From positions 186,001 to 250,000 of the forward strand of contig NZ_WBXM01000007.1 of assembly GCF_033042135.1 (NCBI RefSeq): a stretch of DNA of 64,000 nucleotides, in the 5' to 3' direction. The notes beneath the pieces are model-generated. The model was not told the origin of the DNA. It saw only the letters and a program-made list of their open reading frames with translations, and ran no database searches. Origin of the DNA: Haloechinothrix sp033042135. GTDB taxonomy: Bacteria; Actinomycetota; Actinomycetes; Mycobacteriales; Pseudonocardiaceae. Below, one piece after another: positions 50,362 to 58,810 of the stretch; the stretch's first letter is position 1; each line of letters begins with the position of its first letter. A program made the translations under genes and the position numbers.

Positions 50362-53280
50362 TCAGCTCGACCGGCGCAGCTCGAGCCGCGATCGCACACC
50401 CAACTTGCGGAGCACCCGCGCCACGTGATGTTCGGCGGTGCGCGGGGACAGGAAAAGCACCTCCGCGATCTCCCGGTTCGTCAGTCCCCTGGACAGCAGC
50501 CCGGCTACCTCCTTTTCGCGCGGCGACAGCGCGTCGCCGTACCCCCGCCGTCCCCGGCGTGAGCCTGCGGCGCCACCGGAGGTACGGATCGCATGGCGGC
50601 AACGGGCGGCATCGCGTGTGGCACCGAGACGTTCGAACTCCTCTGCAACCGGGGTGAGCAGCTCCGCTTGCCCCGCACCACCCGACCGCGCCCGGCAGCG
50701 GGCCGCGTACTCCGCTGCCACGGCCGCGTGATAGGGCGCGGGCAGCGCGGAGTACCGGCACTGTGCCGCGTCCAACGGCTCGTAGGCCTGGCACGATCCC
50801 TGCGACCACCGGTAGTAGATACCCTGTCCGGCGGGCACCGCAGCGTGCGCCAGCGGCGCCTCGCGATCACGCACCCCGTCGGTGAACTCGTCGAGCACCG
50901 TCCTCGCTTCGCGCAGCCGCCCGACCCGGCCGAGCGTGTCGATCAGCACCGGGGCCAGGTGAGCTCCCCACAGCCAAACCTCCTTGCGGCGCAGGATCGA
51001 CCAGGCTCGCAGCCCCACGTCCTGCGCCTTCCGCGCTTCGTCACGGGACAGGTGCATTCGTGCCATCGCGGCGGCCACGGCAAGCACACGGGGAAGGTAG
51101 CCGCACGGGTGGGTCAGCAGCGGCCGGTCAAGGGCCGTGGCCGCGGTGTCCCACTCACCCTTCGCAACGGCCAACACGCCCCTGGCGCACCACAGCTCGG
51201 CGCTGACGAAGTCGATGTCGGCATAGCGGTCCAGCAGCTCGGTGCATCGCTCGTCGAGACCGCTCCAGGTCCCCGTCAACCAGCAGAGGCGCACATCAAG
51301 GGCGTGGCCGACCGCGGCCAGGTACGAGGAGAGGTCGTTGCCCTTGGCCAGCCGGAGCGCGCTGGTGACGAACCGTCGCGCGCGGGTGAAGTGCCCAACC
51401 CACGACAGCGCGTCGGCCAGGTACAGGTGCGCCCTGGTGAGGTAGTAGTGCTCGTCGGTGGACCGCGACTCGGCCGGTAACTCCGCGATCCGGGGCCACA
51501 CCCCCGGCGTGCCGATCTGGATGAGGTTCTGGAGCTGGTTGGCCAGGACGTTGGTACGCGCCGGGCAGTCCGGCATGTCGTCGAGTGCGGCCTCCACTCC
51601 CTCGACCCAGGGGAGGTGGTCGTCCAGCGGCAGCTCCCCGCCCTGGGCCTGACCGAGGGCGGACTTGGCGTGCAACACGGTGTGCGGGTCCGACTCGCAC
51701 AGTTCCTCCACGGCGACCGCCAGGTGCCTACGACCGGTGTGCAGCAGATCAGGTTGGCGGATCATGAGCACGCCCAACCGCGTGCGGATCTGCCCGCGGG
51801 TGACCAGCGGCAGGCGTTCGTCGTCGACCATCCGCTCCAGCAGCTCGGTCACATCGCGCCGTCCCCTGGCCACCAGCGCGGCCTTGCTGAGGTTGCGCGC
51901 GAGCACGCCGCGCCGCTTGGTGCTGAGTGTGGCCTCGGAAAGCAGCTCGTGCAGGATCTCAACCGCGGCTGTCGGTTCCCCTATCTCCCTGGCCTGCTCG
52001 GCGGCCGCTTCCGCGGTGTCGACCCACCGGTCGTGCTGCCCCGCAGCCCGGTAATGTTCGGCGATCCAGGCCAGCGGTGGAGGCTCGCGCCTGCCGAGCA
52101 CCTCGGCGGCACGCAGGTGCAGGTGGCGCCGCTGCGGCCCGGGCATCCCCTCGTACACGGCCTGGCGCGCGAGCGCGTGCCGGAAGTCGTAGAGGTTGGG
52201 GCTTGCCTCCACCAGCACCCCGGCACGCAACGCATCCAGCAGCGCCGCCCCCGTCCGTGCCACCGATCGCCCGGTCACGGCGCTGAGGGTTTCCACGTCG
52301 ACCGAACGCCCCATGACCGCTACCGCTTGGGCGGTGCGTACGGTACTGCTGCACAGCGGCGCCATCCGCTCGTCCATGGCATGGCTGAGCAGGACCGGAA
52401 CACCCAGCGCGGCCGGAAGGCTACGGGTCACCTCGCGAGCGGCGCCGTTACCGGTGGGGACGCTGCCCGCGCCGTCGGCCAGCGCGCGCAGCACCTCTTC
52501 GATCACGAACGGGATGCCCGCGGTGCGCTCGTGCAGCCCGGCCACGAACTCCTCCGACACCGAGTCGGTGCCGAGCATGGACCGCACCAGGTCGGCCACG
52601 TCGGCCACGCCGAGCGGGGCCAGCCGGATCACCGTGCCCCTGGTGTCGTGCTGCGGCCGGTGCGCTGCTCCGACCGGGCTCCCGCTGCCGTCGTGCTGGT
52701 CGGTCCGGTAGCTCACCACCACCGACAGCGACTCCGGCATGGCCGCGGTCAGGAAGCTCAACACATCGCGCGTCCCGTCGTCGGCCCAGTGCGCGTCCTC
52801 GACGACCAGGACGGTGCGGCCACACGCAGCCAGCACCTCCCGGATCGCGCGATAGAGTCGGTGCCGCTCGGCACTGGCATCGGGGAGGTGTTCCGGGCGG
52901 GCAGGCAGGCAGTGGGCCAGTTCCGGTAGCAGCGGGCGCAGCACCCCCGCGAGGGGGCTCAACCCCTCGCGTCGCTGTAGCCTGCGTTCGGTGCCGCGGA
53001 GTGCGTCGAGGATGGGGCCGTACGAGCACGGATCGCGGAACGGCTGGCACGCGCCGGTGAGCACGCACCACGAGCGCAACGTCGGTAACGCGCACAGTTC
53101 GTCGATCAGCCGCGTCTTACCGATGCCTGCCTCGCCCTCGAGAAGCACCAGGGCAGGCGGGGTGTTGACCGCGTCGAACAACGCCCCCAGCTCCGCCGAT
53201 CGTCCCACAAGCACCGGTGGTCCGGTCCGGACGGTCACCGCCGACCCGGTCAAGTCGAGCTGCGCCGATCCCGTCGCCAT
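50362..53280 (-). CDS. Large ATP-binding LuxR (LAL/MalT-type) transcriptional regulator
   Basis: A 972-aa STAND-type regulator. The ATPase starts with Walker A LLEGEAGIGKTRLIDEL at about residue 50 and Walker B TVLVVEDAHWADDGTRDVLSFL. A long helical, TPR-like sensor fills the middle, and a LuxR HTH closes the protein (LSPREKEVAGLLSRGLTNREIAEVLFLSPRTAEHHV in two adjoining segments). LAL proteins bind a small inducer and ATP and then activate genes; many control secondary metabolism or sugar use. ATG 53280 (MATGSAQLDL) is my choice; ATG 53343 would add 21 residues. A perfect 26-bp palindrome sits just upstream. Targets are unknown. Confidence 0.85.
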   Translation of the reverse strand: MATGSAQLDLTGSAVTVRTGPPVLVGRSAELGALFDAVNTPPALVLLEGEAGIGKTRLIDELCALPTLRSWCVLTGACQPFRDPCSYGPILDALRGTERRLQRREGLSPLAGVLRPLLPELAHCLPARPEHLPDASAERHRLYRAIREVLAACGRTVLVVEDAHWADDGTRDVLSFLTAAMPESLSVVVSYRTDQHDGSGSPVGAAHRPQHDTRGTVIRLAPLGVADVADLVRSMLGTDSVSEEFVAGLHERTAGIPFVIEEVLRALADGAGSVPTGNGAAREVTRSLPAALGVPVLLSHAMDERMAPLCSSTVRTAQAVAVMGRSVDVETLSAVTGRSVARTGAALLDALRAGVLVEASPNLYDFRHALARQAVYEGMPGPQRRHLHLRAAEVLGRREPPPLAWIAEHYRAAGQHDRWVDTAEAAAEQAREIGEPTAAVEILHELLSEATLSTKRRGVLARNLSKAALVARGRRDVTELLERMVDDERLPLVTRGQIRTRLGVLMIRQPDLLHTGRRHLAVAVEELCESDPHTVLHAKSALGQAQGGELPLDDHLPWVEGVEAALDDMPDCPARTNVLANQLQNLIQIGTPGVWPRIAELPAESRSTDEHYYLTRAHLYLADALSWVGHFTRARRFVTSALRLAKGNDLSSYLAAVGHALDVRLCWLTGTWSGLDERCTELLDRYADIDFVSAELWCARGVLAVAKGEWDTAATALDRPLLTHPCGYLPRVLAVAAAMARMHLSRDEARKAQDVGLRAWSILRRKEVWLWGAHLAPVLIDTLGRVGRLREARTVLDEFTDGVRDREAPLAHAAVPAGQGIYYRWSQGSCQAYEPLDAAQCRYSALPAPYHAAVAAEYAARCRARSGGAGQAELLTPVAEEFERLGATRDAARCRHAIRTSGGAAGSRRGRRGYGDALSPREKEVAGLLSRGLTNREIAEVLFLSPRTAEHHVARVLRKLGVRSRLELRRSS

Positions 53281-53382
53281 AGTTTCGTGCTCACCCACTG
53301 ATCCGACTCGAGCTCGCAACCGCCCGTCAGAGCGGCAATCCATCTGAGTTCATCGAGCTTCCCGTGTTAGGGCGGCGAGTCT

Positions 53383-53408
53383 AGTGCAATAACATGTGTT
53401 ATTGCACT
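53383..53408. promoter_or_regulatory. 26-bp perfect palindrome upstream of the LAL regulator
   Basis: AGTGCAATAACA (53383-53394) and TGTTATTGCACT (53397-53408) are exact reverse complements separated by TG. It is strongly AT-rich in a GC-rich genome and lies about 100 bp upstream of the regulator start. No gene ends here, so it is not a terminator: the next gene to the right ends at 53582. It is most likely an operator for the LAL regulator itself or another dimeric regulator. Confidence 0.7.
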
Positions 53409-53581
53409 CGGTCGAGGGACGGTCAACTACTCACAGTGATCGGCCTTGCGCCAGGTCACGCCCGGTCAACTCCGGAAAGGGCCACGATGTCCGGGATTTC
53501 AAACTGGCAACTATCACCCATCAGGGTTATAACGATCGTCGTGCTTTCCCGGTGGTGACGTGGCCGCTGTCGAGCAGCCGG

Positions 53582-54418
53582 TCAGTGCGCGTACCAAGCA
53601 CGTCCTTCGACGGCGGCGATGCCTGAGCGGCAGTCGCGCTCGACCGCGCGGTGGTTGCGAAGCCTGCCGACGATGCCGAACGGTTCCAGCCCAGCCCCGG
53701 GCTCCCCCTCGGCCCGAGCGATGGTGAGCGTCTCGCCGTGCAGCGCACCACAGCGGTACCACGGCTCCCACCGCTCGAAATCGGGGCTGCGCCGGTGCGC
53801 GTAGGCACACACGTCCAGCCCGTCGCCTTCCAGCAGGTTCCCGTCTTTGGGCCAGATATCGATCCGCTCGCCGGGGGTGTCGGGCCAGACCTTCGCAGTG
53901 ACCACACCGATCCGCGGCTCGCCGTCCCGGTCACGCACGAGCAGCGCGTCCCGCGGTTCGGACCGTGCCGGTAGCCGGTAGGTCTCGGCCACCTCCGGCA
54001 ACGTCACCAGTACGCGGGGCACCCACCACCAGTTCTCCCTGCGCGCCATCAACCCGTCCGCGCGCAACCGCGTCGGAGGGTGCTTGACGATCTCCTGATC
54101 GAGCAGCTGCGCCACGAACGTCGAACCCTCCAGATCGTGGGTGACCTCGGCGCGGCCGAGGGCAACCGCCGCGTGCGCATCGTCGCCGAGGACATCTGCT
54201 TCGGAGACGCTCAACGCGACCATTCGACCCGTGAGCCCGTCGGCAGCAGCCAGGTGCGCGTACGGCAACGCCACGCACGGCATCCCGTCCAGCTCGAGGG
54301 GAACCACAGGCAAACCGGTGGGGCCGTTCACGTCGATCCAGGACAGCTCCCCCACCGTGGCGCGTCGCCACAGCGAGCTGAAATCCGGCATGTCATACCC
54401 GCTTTGTGTGATCGCCAT
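53582..54418 (-). CDS. Pyridoxamine-5'-phosphate-oxidase-like split-barrel protein
   Basis: A 278-aa soluble protein. The N-terminal half looks like a flavin-binding split barrel: LSWIDVNGPTGLPVVPLELDG, PCVALPYAHLAAAD, ALGRAEVTHDLEGSTF, then LLDQEIVKHPPTR and RRENWWWVPRVLVTL. The C-terminal half is not recognised (IDIWPKDGNLLEGDGLDVCAYAH). I cannot tell whether it binds FMN, F420 or haem. It is divergent from cstA (81 bp between starts), so the two may share regulation. Confidence 0.6.
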   Translation of the reverse strand: MAITQSGYDMPDFSSLWRRATVGELSWIDVNGPTGLPVVPLELDGMPCVALPYAHLAAADGLTGRMVALSVSEADVLGDDAHAAVALGRAEVTHDLEGSTFVAQLLDQEIVKHPPTRLRADGLMARRENWWWVPRVLVTLPEVAETYRLPARSEPRDALLVRDRDGEPRIGVVTAKVWPDTPGERIDIWPKDGNLLEGDGLDVCAYAHRRSPDFERWEPWYRCGALHGETLTIARAEGEPGAGLEPFGIVGRLRNHRAVERDCRSGIAAVEGRAWYAH

Positions 54419-54499
54419 CTCGTGCTAAGTTGCATCGACTCTAACCGATGACACCGCAACCGCCCCCGGCGCACAGGAGTCTCACGGAGGTACCTTCAG

Positions 54500-56251
54500 A
54501 TGCCCGCGGTGATCGTGCTACTGGTGGTTCTGGCGATCTACGCTCTCGGTTACCGGTATTACTCCTCCTATCTCGCGCGGCGCGTGTACGCGCTCGATCC
54601 CGCGTACGTCACGCCCGCCCACCGGTACTCCGACGGCGTCGACTTCGTACCCACCAACAAACACATCGTCTTCGCCCACCACTTCATCTCCATCGCGGGG
54701 GCCGCTCCGATCGTCGGTCCCGCCATCGCGGTCTTCTGGGGATGGCTTCCCGCGTTGCTGTGGGTCGTGCTCGGCACGGTCTTCGCGGCAGGCGCCCACG
54801 ATTTCGGGGCTCTCGTGGTCTCGCTGCGACACAAGGCACGCAGTATCGGCACGGTGGCGCGCGATGTGATCAGCACTCGCGCGCGCACGCTGTTCTTGCT
54901 CATCATCTACTTCCTGGTCACCATGGTGAACGCGGTGTTCGCGGTCGTCATCGCGACGTTGCTGGTGAACAACCCGGAGGCGGTACTGCCCGTCCTGCTG
55001 ACCATCCCGCTGGCCATCGGTGTCGGACAGTACGTCTACCGCAAGCGCACGGCCGCACTGCTGCCCTCACTGCTCGCGCTTGTGATCGTCTACTCGGCGA
55101 TCTGGCTCGGGCAGCACGTCCCGATCACCGTGGACCCCATCGCGAACGCTGTCGGGCTGCAACCCATGACGGTGTGGATCCTGCTGATCTTCGCCTACAC
55201 GTTCTTCGCCTCCCGGCTTCCCGTCTGGGTGCTGCTGCAGCCGAGGGACTACATCAACCAGCAGCAGATGGTCCTGGCACTGCTGGTGATCATGCTCGGG
55301 GTACTCATCGGGTGGAACACGATCGCCGCTCCGGCCGTGCACGACGTCCCCGAAGGCTCACCGCCGTGGTTCCCGTTGCTGTTCATCACGATCGCCTGCG
55401 GTGCGGTGTCCGGCTTCCACAGCCTGGTCTCCTCGGGGACCACGGCCAAGCAACTCAACAAGGAATCAGACGCGCGTTACGTCGGCTACTTGGGATCGCT
55501 CGGTGAGGGCACCTTGGCGCTATGCTCCATTCTGGCCGCGACCGCGGGCGTGGTGGCGCTGTCGGCCACGCCGGCCGCCGACTGGCAGGCGCGCTACGCC
55601 GACTGGGAGACGGCCTCCGACGGCGCGCTGGGCACGTTCACCGAAGGCGTCGCCGGGTTCGCCAACAACCTCGGTGTCCCGGTGGCCATCGGCACCGTGT
55701 TCGCCGCCGTCGTCGTGATCAGCTTCGCGGCGACCAGCCTCGACACGGCAGTGCGGCTGCAACGCTACATCGTGCAGGAGATCGCCGAGATGGTCGGGCT
55801 GCGCGCGGTGGCACGCAACCTCACGCTGGCCACCGCGGTGGCGCTGAGCCTGCCCATCATACTGGCCCTGCTACCGGGCGATTTCGCGTTCGGCACGTTG
55901 TGGCAGCTGTTCGGCACCACGAACCAGCTCACCGCGGGACTGGCGCTTGCGGTGATCGCGGTGTGGGTGACCAGGCGCCGCCGGAACCCGATCGTGATCC
56001 TCATCCCGCTGGTGTTCCTGGTGACCATGACCTCGTGGGCGCTGCTCATCCAGCTGCACGAGTTCGCCACCAGCGCGGACCCGCTGGAGGTCTTCCTGCT
56101 CGCCCCACTGGACGCGATCATCTTCCTGCTCGCGGTATGGCTGATCATCGAGGCCGCTGTGGCGCTGCGCAGGGCATGGGCCGCGCGTGCCGTCGAAGCC
56201 GACGCCGGCGAGGAATCCGCCGTGCGAAGCGGGGAGCACGATGACCGGTGA
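54500..56251 (+). CDS. cstA: Carbon starvation protein CstA-type pyruvate/peptide transporter
   Basis: A 583-aa membrane protein with about 14-16 helices. CstA blocks are FVPTNKHIVFAHHFISIAGAAPIVGPAIA, DFGALVVSLRHKARSIG, GAVSGFHSLVSSGTTAKQL and SFAATSLDTAVRLQR. CstA-type proteins take up pyruvate or peptides during carbon limitation. The start ATG 54500 has GGAGG 12 bases upstream. It overlaps the next small gene by 11 bp, starting a three-gene unit with cory-CC-star and an ArsA-like ATPase. The length is shorter than E. coli CstA (about 700 aa), as is usual for actinobacteria. Confidence 0.92.
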   Translation: MPAVIVLLVVLAIYALGYRYYSSYLARRVYALDPAYVTPAHRYSDGVDFVPTNKHIVFAHHFISIAGAAPIVGPAIAVFWGWLPALLWVVLGTVFAAGAHDFGALVVSLRHKARSIGTVARDVISTRARTLFLLIIYFLVTMVNAVFAVVIATLLVNNPEAVLPVLLTIPLAIGVGQYVYRKRTAALLPSLLALVIVYSAIWLGQHVPITVDPIANAVGLQPMTVWILLIFAYTFFASRLPVWVLLQPRDYINQQQMVLALLVIMLGVLIGWNTIAAPAVHDVPEGSPPWFPLLFITIACGAVSGFHSLVSSGTTAKQLNKESDARYVGYLGSLGEGTLALCSILAATAGVVALSATPAADWQARYADWETASDGALGTFTEGVAGFANNLGVPVAIGTVFAAVVVISFAATSLDTAVRLQRYIVQEIAEMVGLRAVARNLTLATAVALSLPIILALLPGDFAFGTLWQLFGTTNQLTAGLALAVIAVWVTRRRRNPIVILIPLVFLVTMTSWALLIQLHEFATSADPLEVFLLAPLDAIIFLLAVWLIIEAAVALRRAWAARAVEADAGEESAVRSGEHDDR

Positions 56252-56594
56252 GCCCGGTGTTCCGGGCCGTTCCCGCGGTCGCCCCGGAGCCACGGGAGCC
56301 GTGGGAGCCGTGGGAACGGCCCGCTCGGTGGCCGCGAAGCTGCGCCGGGCATGGCGGCGCGCGGAGGAGCTGTTCGACGCCGTGTTCACCGCGCGGTGGG
56401 GTCCGTCAGCCAGGAGAGCGGCACGGGACCAAGCCGATACACTGCGCGCGCTGGTACTGCTTGAGACCTTGGGGGTCGACAACCCCGTTCGCTACGAGAC
56501 ACTGGAGCTGATCCCCTACCTCGTCGCCGACCTCCACGAATGGCACCGGCGCATGGGCAAGGAGGAGTTCGGGGATCCCGGAGTGTGCTGTTGA
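56241..56594 (+). CDS. Cory-CC-star protein
   Basis: A 117-aa protein of the small actinobacterial family named for ending in Cys-Cys-stop; here the last residues are GDPGVCC. The conserved core is AEELFDAVFTARWG..., VLLETLGVDNPVRYETLELIPYLVADLHEWHRRMG. Function is unknown; the terminal Cys pair suggests metal or thiol chemistry. Start ATG 56241 overlaps the cstA end, and the stop overlaps the ArsA-like gene start. The Gly/Arg-rich first 30 residues look disordered. Confidence 0.85.
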   Translation: MTGEPGVPGRSRGRPGATGAVGAVGTARSVAAKLRRAWRRAEELFDAVFTARWGPSARRAARDQADTLRALVLLETLGVDNPVRYETLELIPYLVADLHEWHRRMGKEEFGDPGVCC

Positions 56595-57562
56595 CCGTTC
56601 CCGGTTCCCACCACGTCCCGGCACCAGTGGTGATCATCGGAGGTAAGGGCGGTGTCGGCAAGACCACCGTCGCCGCGGCCACCGCGCTGGCACTGGCCGG
56701 ATCCGGTCGCCGCACGCTGCTGGTCTCCACCGATCCGGCGCACTCACTAGCCGATGTCCTCGGGCGCCCGCTGGGCGAGGCGCCGCGGCGGGTCACAGAA
56801 CAGCTGTGGGCAGTGGAGCCGGATCCCGAGGCGATGGTTCGCGCCAGGATCAAACAGGTCGGCGACGACGCGGCCGCGGCGTTGCCACGCTCCGTGATGC
56901 CAGCCGTGCAGCGCCAGCTCGACGCCGCGGCCGCTGCCCCCGGAATGGCGGAGTCCGCCCTGAGCGATATGCTCACTCGCTCCCTCGATCAGGTGAATAA
57001 TTCCTGGGAACACGTCGTCGTGGACAGTGCCCCCACCGGGCACCTCCTGCGCATGCTCGAACTCCCCGACCTGCTCACCACCTGGGTGCGCGGGCTGGCA
57101 CGGCAACGCGAACGCGCCATCGCCGCCGACCGTATCGCCGGGGACATCCTCGGCTCGCCGGAGGAGTCCGACGACCCGTTGCTCAACCGACTCCACGAGC
57201 GCCGCCGCAGGCTGGAACGCACGGCGACCCGCCTCCGCACCGAGGCTTGCGTGCATCTCGTATTGCTACCCCGCCGCATGGTGCTGGCCGAGACGGCTCG
57301 CGCCGCCGCAACACTGACCGGGGGCGGTTTCACCCTCGGCCATGCCGTGCTCAACCAAACGACATCTACATCGGACAGCGAGTTCACCGAACGCGCGCGA
57401 GTGGAGCTCGCGGTACCGGGCATCGTCCGGCTACCCGAGGTGGAGTCCGAACCGATCGGCATCGAACGGCTGGGCGTGCTGGGCGAATTGCTGTCACAGC
57501 AAGGCGTTCCCGCGGCGGCAGCGGGCAGTTCGACGTCCGGCCCGTCGGTGGACAACCGGTGA
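56591..57562 (+). CDS. ArsA/GET3-family ATPase
   Basis: A 323-aa P-loop ATPase. Motifs: GGKGGVGKTTVAAATALALA (deviant Walker A with the signature lysine), STDPAHSLADVLG, and VVVDSAPTGHLLRMLELPD (switch and A-loop region). Only one ATPase domain is present, so a dimer is expected. The usual Cys triad of arsenite-binding ArsA is not visible, so arsenic efflux is unlikely; a targeting or assembly role is more plausible. The TTG at 56591 overlaps the cory-CC-star stop as TTGA, with GGAG at 56580-56583. GTG 56585 is the alternative. Confidence 0.85.
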   Translation: MTVPGSHHVPAPVVIIGGKGGVGKTTVAAATALALAGSGRRTLLVSTDPAHSLADVLGRPLGEAPRRVTEQLWAVEPDPEAMVRARIKQVGDDAAAALPRSVMPAVQRQLDAAAAAPGMAESALSDMLTRSLDQVNNSWEHVVVDSAPTGHLLRMLELPDLLTTWVRGLARQRERAIAADRIAGDILGSPEESDDPLLNRLHERRRRLERTATRLRTEACVHLVLLPRRMVLAETARAAATLTGGGFTLGHAVLNQTTSTSDSEFTERARVELAVPGIVRLPEVESEPIGIERLGVLGELLSQQGVPAAAAGSSTSGPSVDNR

Positions 57563-57593
57563 GGCGACAGTCGCGTGAGTACAACGAATAGAT

Positions 57594-57627
57594 AGCGACC
57601 GCTACAGCGAGCTGCCGCACGGTCGCT
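57594..57627. terminator. Hairpin between the ArsA-like and MreB-like genes
   Basis: AGCGACCG (57594-57601) and CGGTCGCT (57620-57627) are perfect arms with an 18-base loop. It lies 31 bp after the ArsA-like stop and 60 bp before the MreB-like start. It probably ends the cstA unit; the large loop leaves an operator role open. Confidence 0.45.
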
Positions 57628-57686
57628 CACTGGCGTACAGTCAGTAGCACCGCGGGGTGAGCACAGTCCGGTGTTGGGAGGCTGCG

Positions 57687-58673
57687 GTGAGTGGTTTCGG
57701 AATCGACTTCGGCACCGCGAACACGGTCGTCGGGCGCCCCAACGGGGGCATCATCTACGACGAACCGTCGGTGATGCTGATTCGCACGAACGAACCGTAC
57801 CGGGCGATCCGGGTCGGGAAGGAAGCACGGGAGCTCATCGGGCGCACCCCGTCAGGGTTCACCACGGTGCGACCGATGCGCGACGGCGTGATCGTCGATC
57901 TGGAGTCGGCACGCGCGTATATCGGCGCGATCATCCGCAAAGTGACCGACCGGTGGCAGCGGTGGCTACGTCCCCGTGCGGTGATCGCCGTACCGGCGGG
58001 AGCCACGACCCTGGAACGCCGGGCACTGCTCGAGGTGGCACACGAGGCGGGCCTGCGCAAGGTCGCCGTGCTGCCCGAGCCCGTGGCAGGCGCGCTCGGC
58101 TCCGGCGTCAACCCCGTCGAGCCCCGTGCTCACCTCGTCGTGGACGTCGGCGGTGGGACCTCGGAAATCACCGGCTTCTGCTTCGGCGGGATCCTCACCC
58201 ACCGCAGCTGCCGTGTCGCAGGCGACGAGCTGACCAACGCGCTGTACCAGCACCTGCGCGCCGAGCACCAGATCGTGGTCGGCGAACTCACCGCCGAGGA
58301 CATCAAGATGGGCATGAACGGTGAGGCCGAGCCGTCGCTCGTCGTGGAAGGCCGCGACGCAGCGACCGGCCGGGCTCGGCTCGTCACGCTGAACACCGAC
58401 GAGATCATGGATGCCCTGCGACCGACCACGACCGAGATCGTGCACACCCTCACCAGCTGCCTCGAGGACCTGCCCGCGCAAGCGGTGGGCGACATCATGG
58501 CCGAAGGCGTGCTCGCCATCGGTGGTGGATCCCAGCTACGCGGGTTCACGATGCTGCTCGAGGAGGCTTTCGGCTTCCCGGTGAAACAATCCGACCGGCC
58601 ACTGGCCTGCGTCGCGGAGGGAGCGACCGCCGCACTGTCGCAGCCGGACGTGGTGGCCGCGTACGGCTACTGA
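57687..58673 (+). CDS. MreB/Mbl-like actin-family protein
   Basis: A 328-aa actin-fold protein. It has phosphate-1 GIDFGTANTVVGRPNGG, phosphate-2 LVVDVGGGTSEITGF and the adenosine motif AIGGGSQLRGF, and it retains the MreB-type segment RPRAVIAVPAGATTLERRALLEVAHEAGLR. Its length is about that of MreB (330-350 aa). GTG 57687 has GGGAGG five bases upstream. MreC, MreD and the rest of an elongation cluster are absent, but the facing gene encodes a SEDS-PBP fusion. Many polar-growing actinobacteria lack MreB; those that keep it use it in spore-wall formation. Confidence 0.85.
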   Translation: MSGFGIDFGTANTVVGRPNGGIIYDEPSVMLIRTNEPYRAIRVGKEARELIGRTPSGFTTVRPMRDGVIVDLESARAYIGAIIRKVTDRWQRWLRPRAVIAVPAGATTLERRALLEVAHEAGLRKVAVLPEPVAGALGSGVNPVEPRAHLVVDVGGGTSEITGFCFGGILTHRSCRVAGDELTNALYQHLRAEHQIVVGELTAEDIKMGMNGEAEPSLVVEGRDAATGRARLVTLNTDEIMDALRPTTTEIVHTLTSCLEDLPAQAVGDIMAEGVLAIGGGSQLRGFTMLLEEAFGFPVKQSDRPLACVAEGATAALSQPDVVAAYGY

Positions 58674-58686
58674 GCCGGATCCCCAC

Positions 58687-58720
58687 CGCCGGGGCGGCCC
58701 GTGGTCGGGCCGCCCCGGCG
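58687..58720. terminator. Bidirectional terminator between the MreB-like and SEDS-PBP genes
   Basis: A perfect 14-bp stem (CGCCGGGGCGGCCC at 58687-58700, complement at 58707-58720) with a GTGGTC loop lies 13 bp after the MreB-like stop and 90 bp before the fusion gene stop. Confidence 0.75.
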
Positions 58721-58810
58721 TGATTATCCGTGCGCCGCCGTTCCCGCAGAGTCCGCCGCGCCCGCGGGGTTTGCGGTCGCTTCTGGGATCGCTCGGGGAT
58801 TCGCCGGGCG

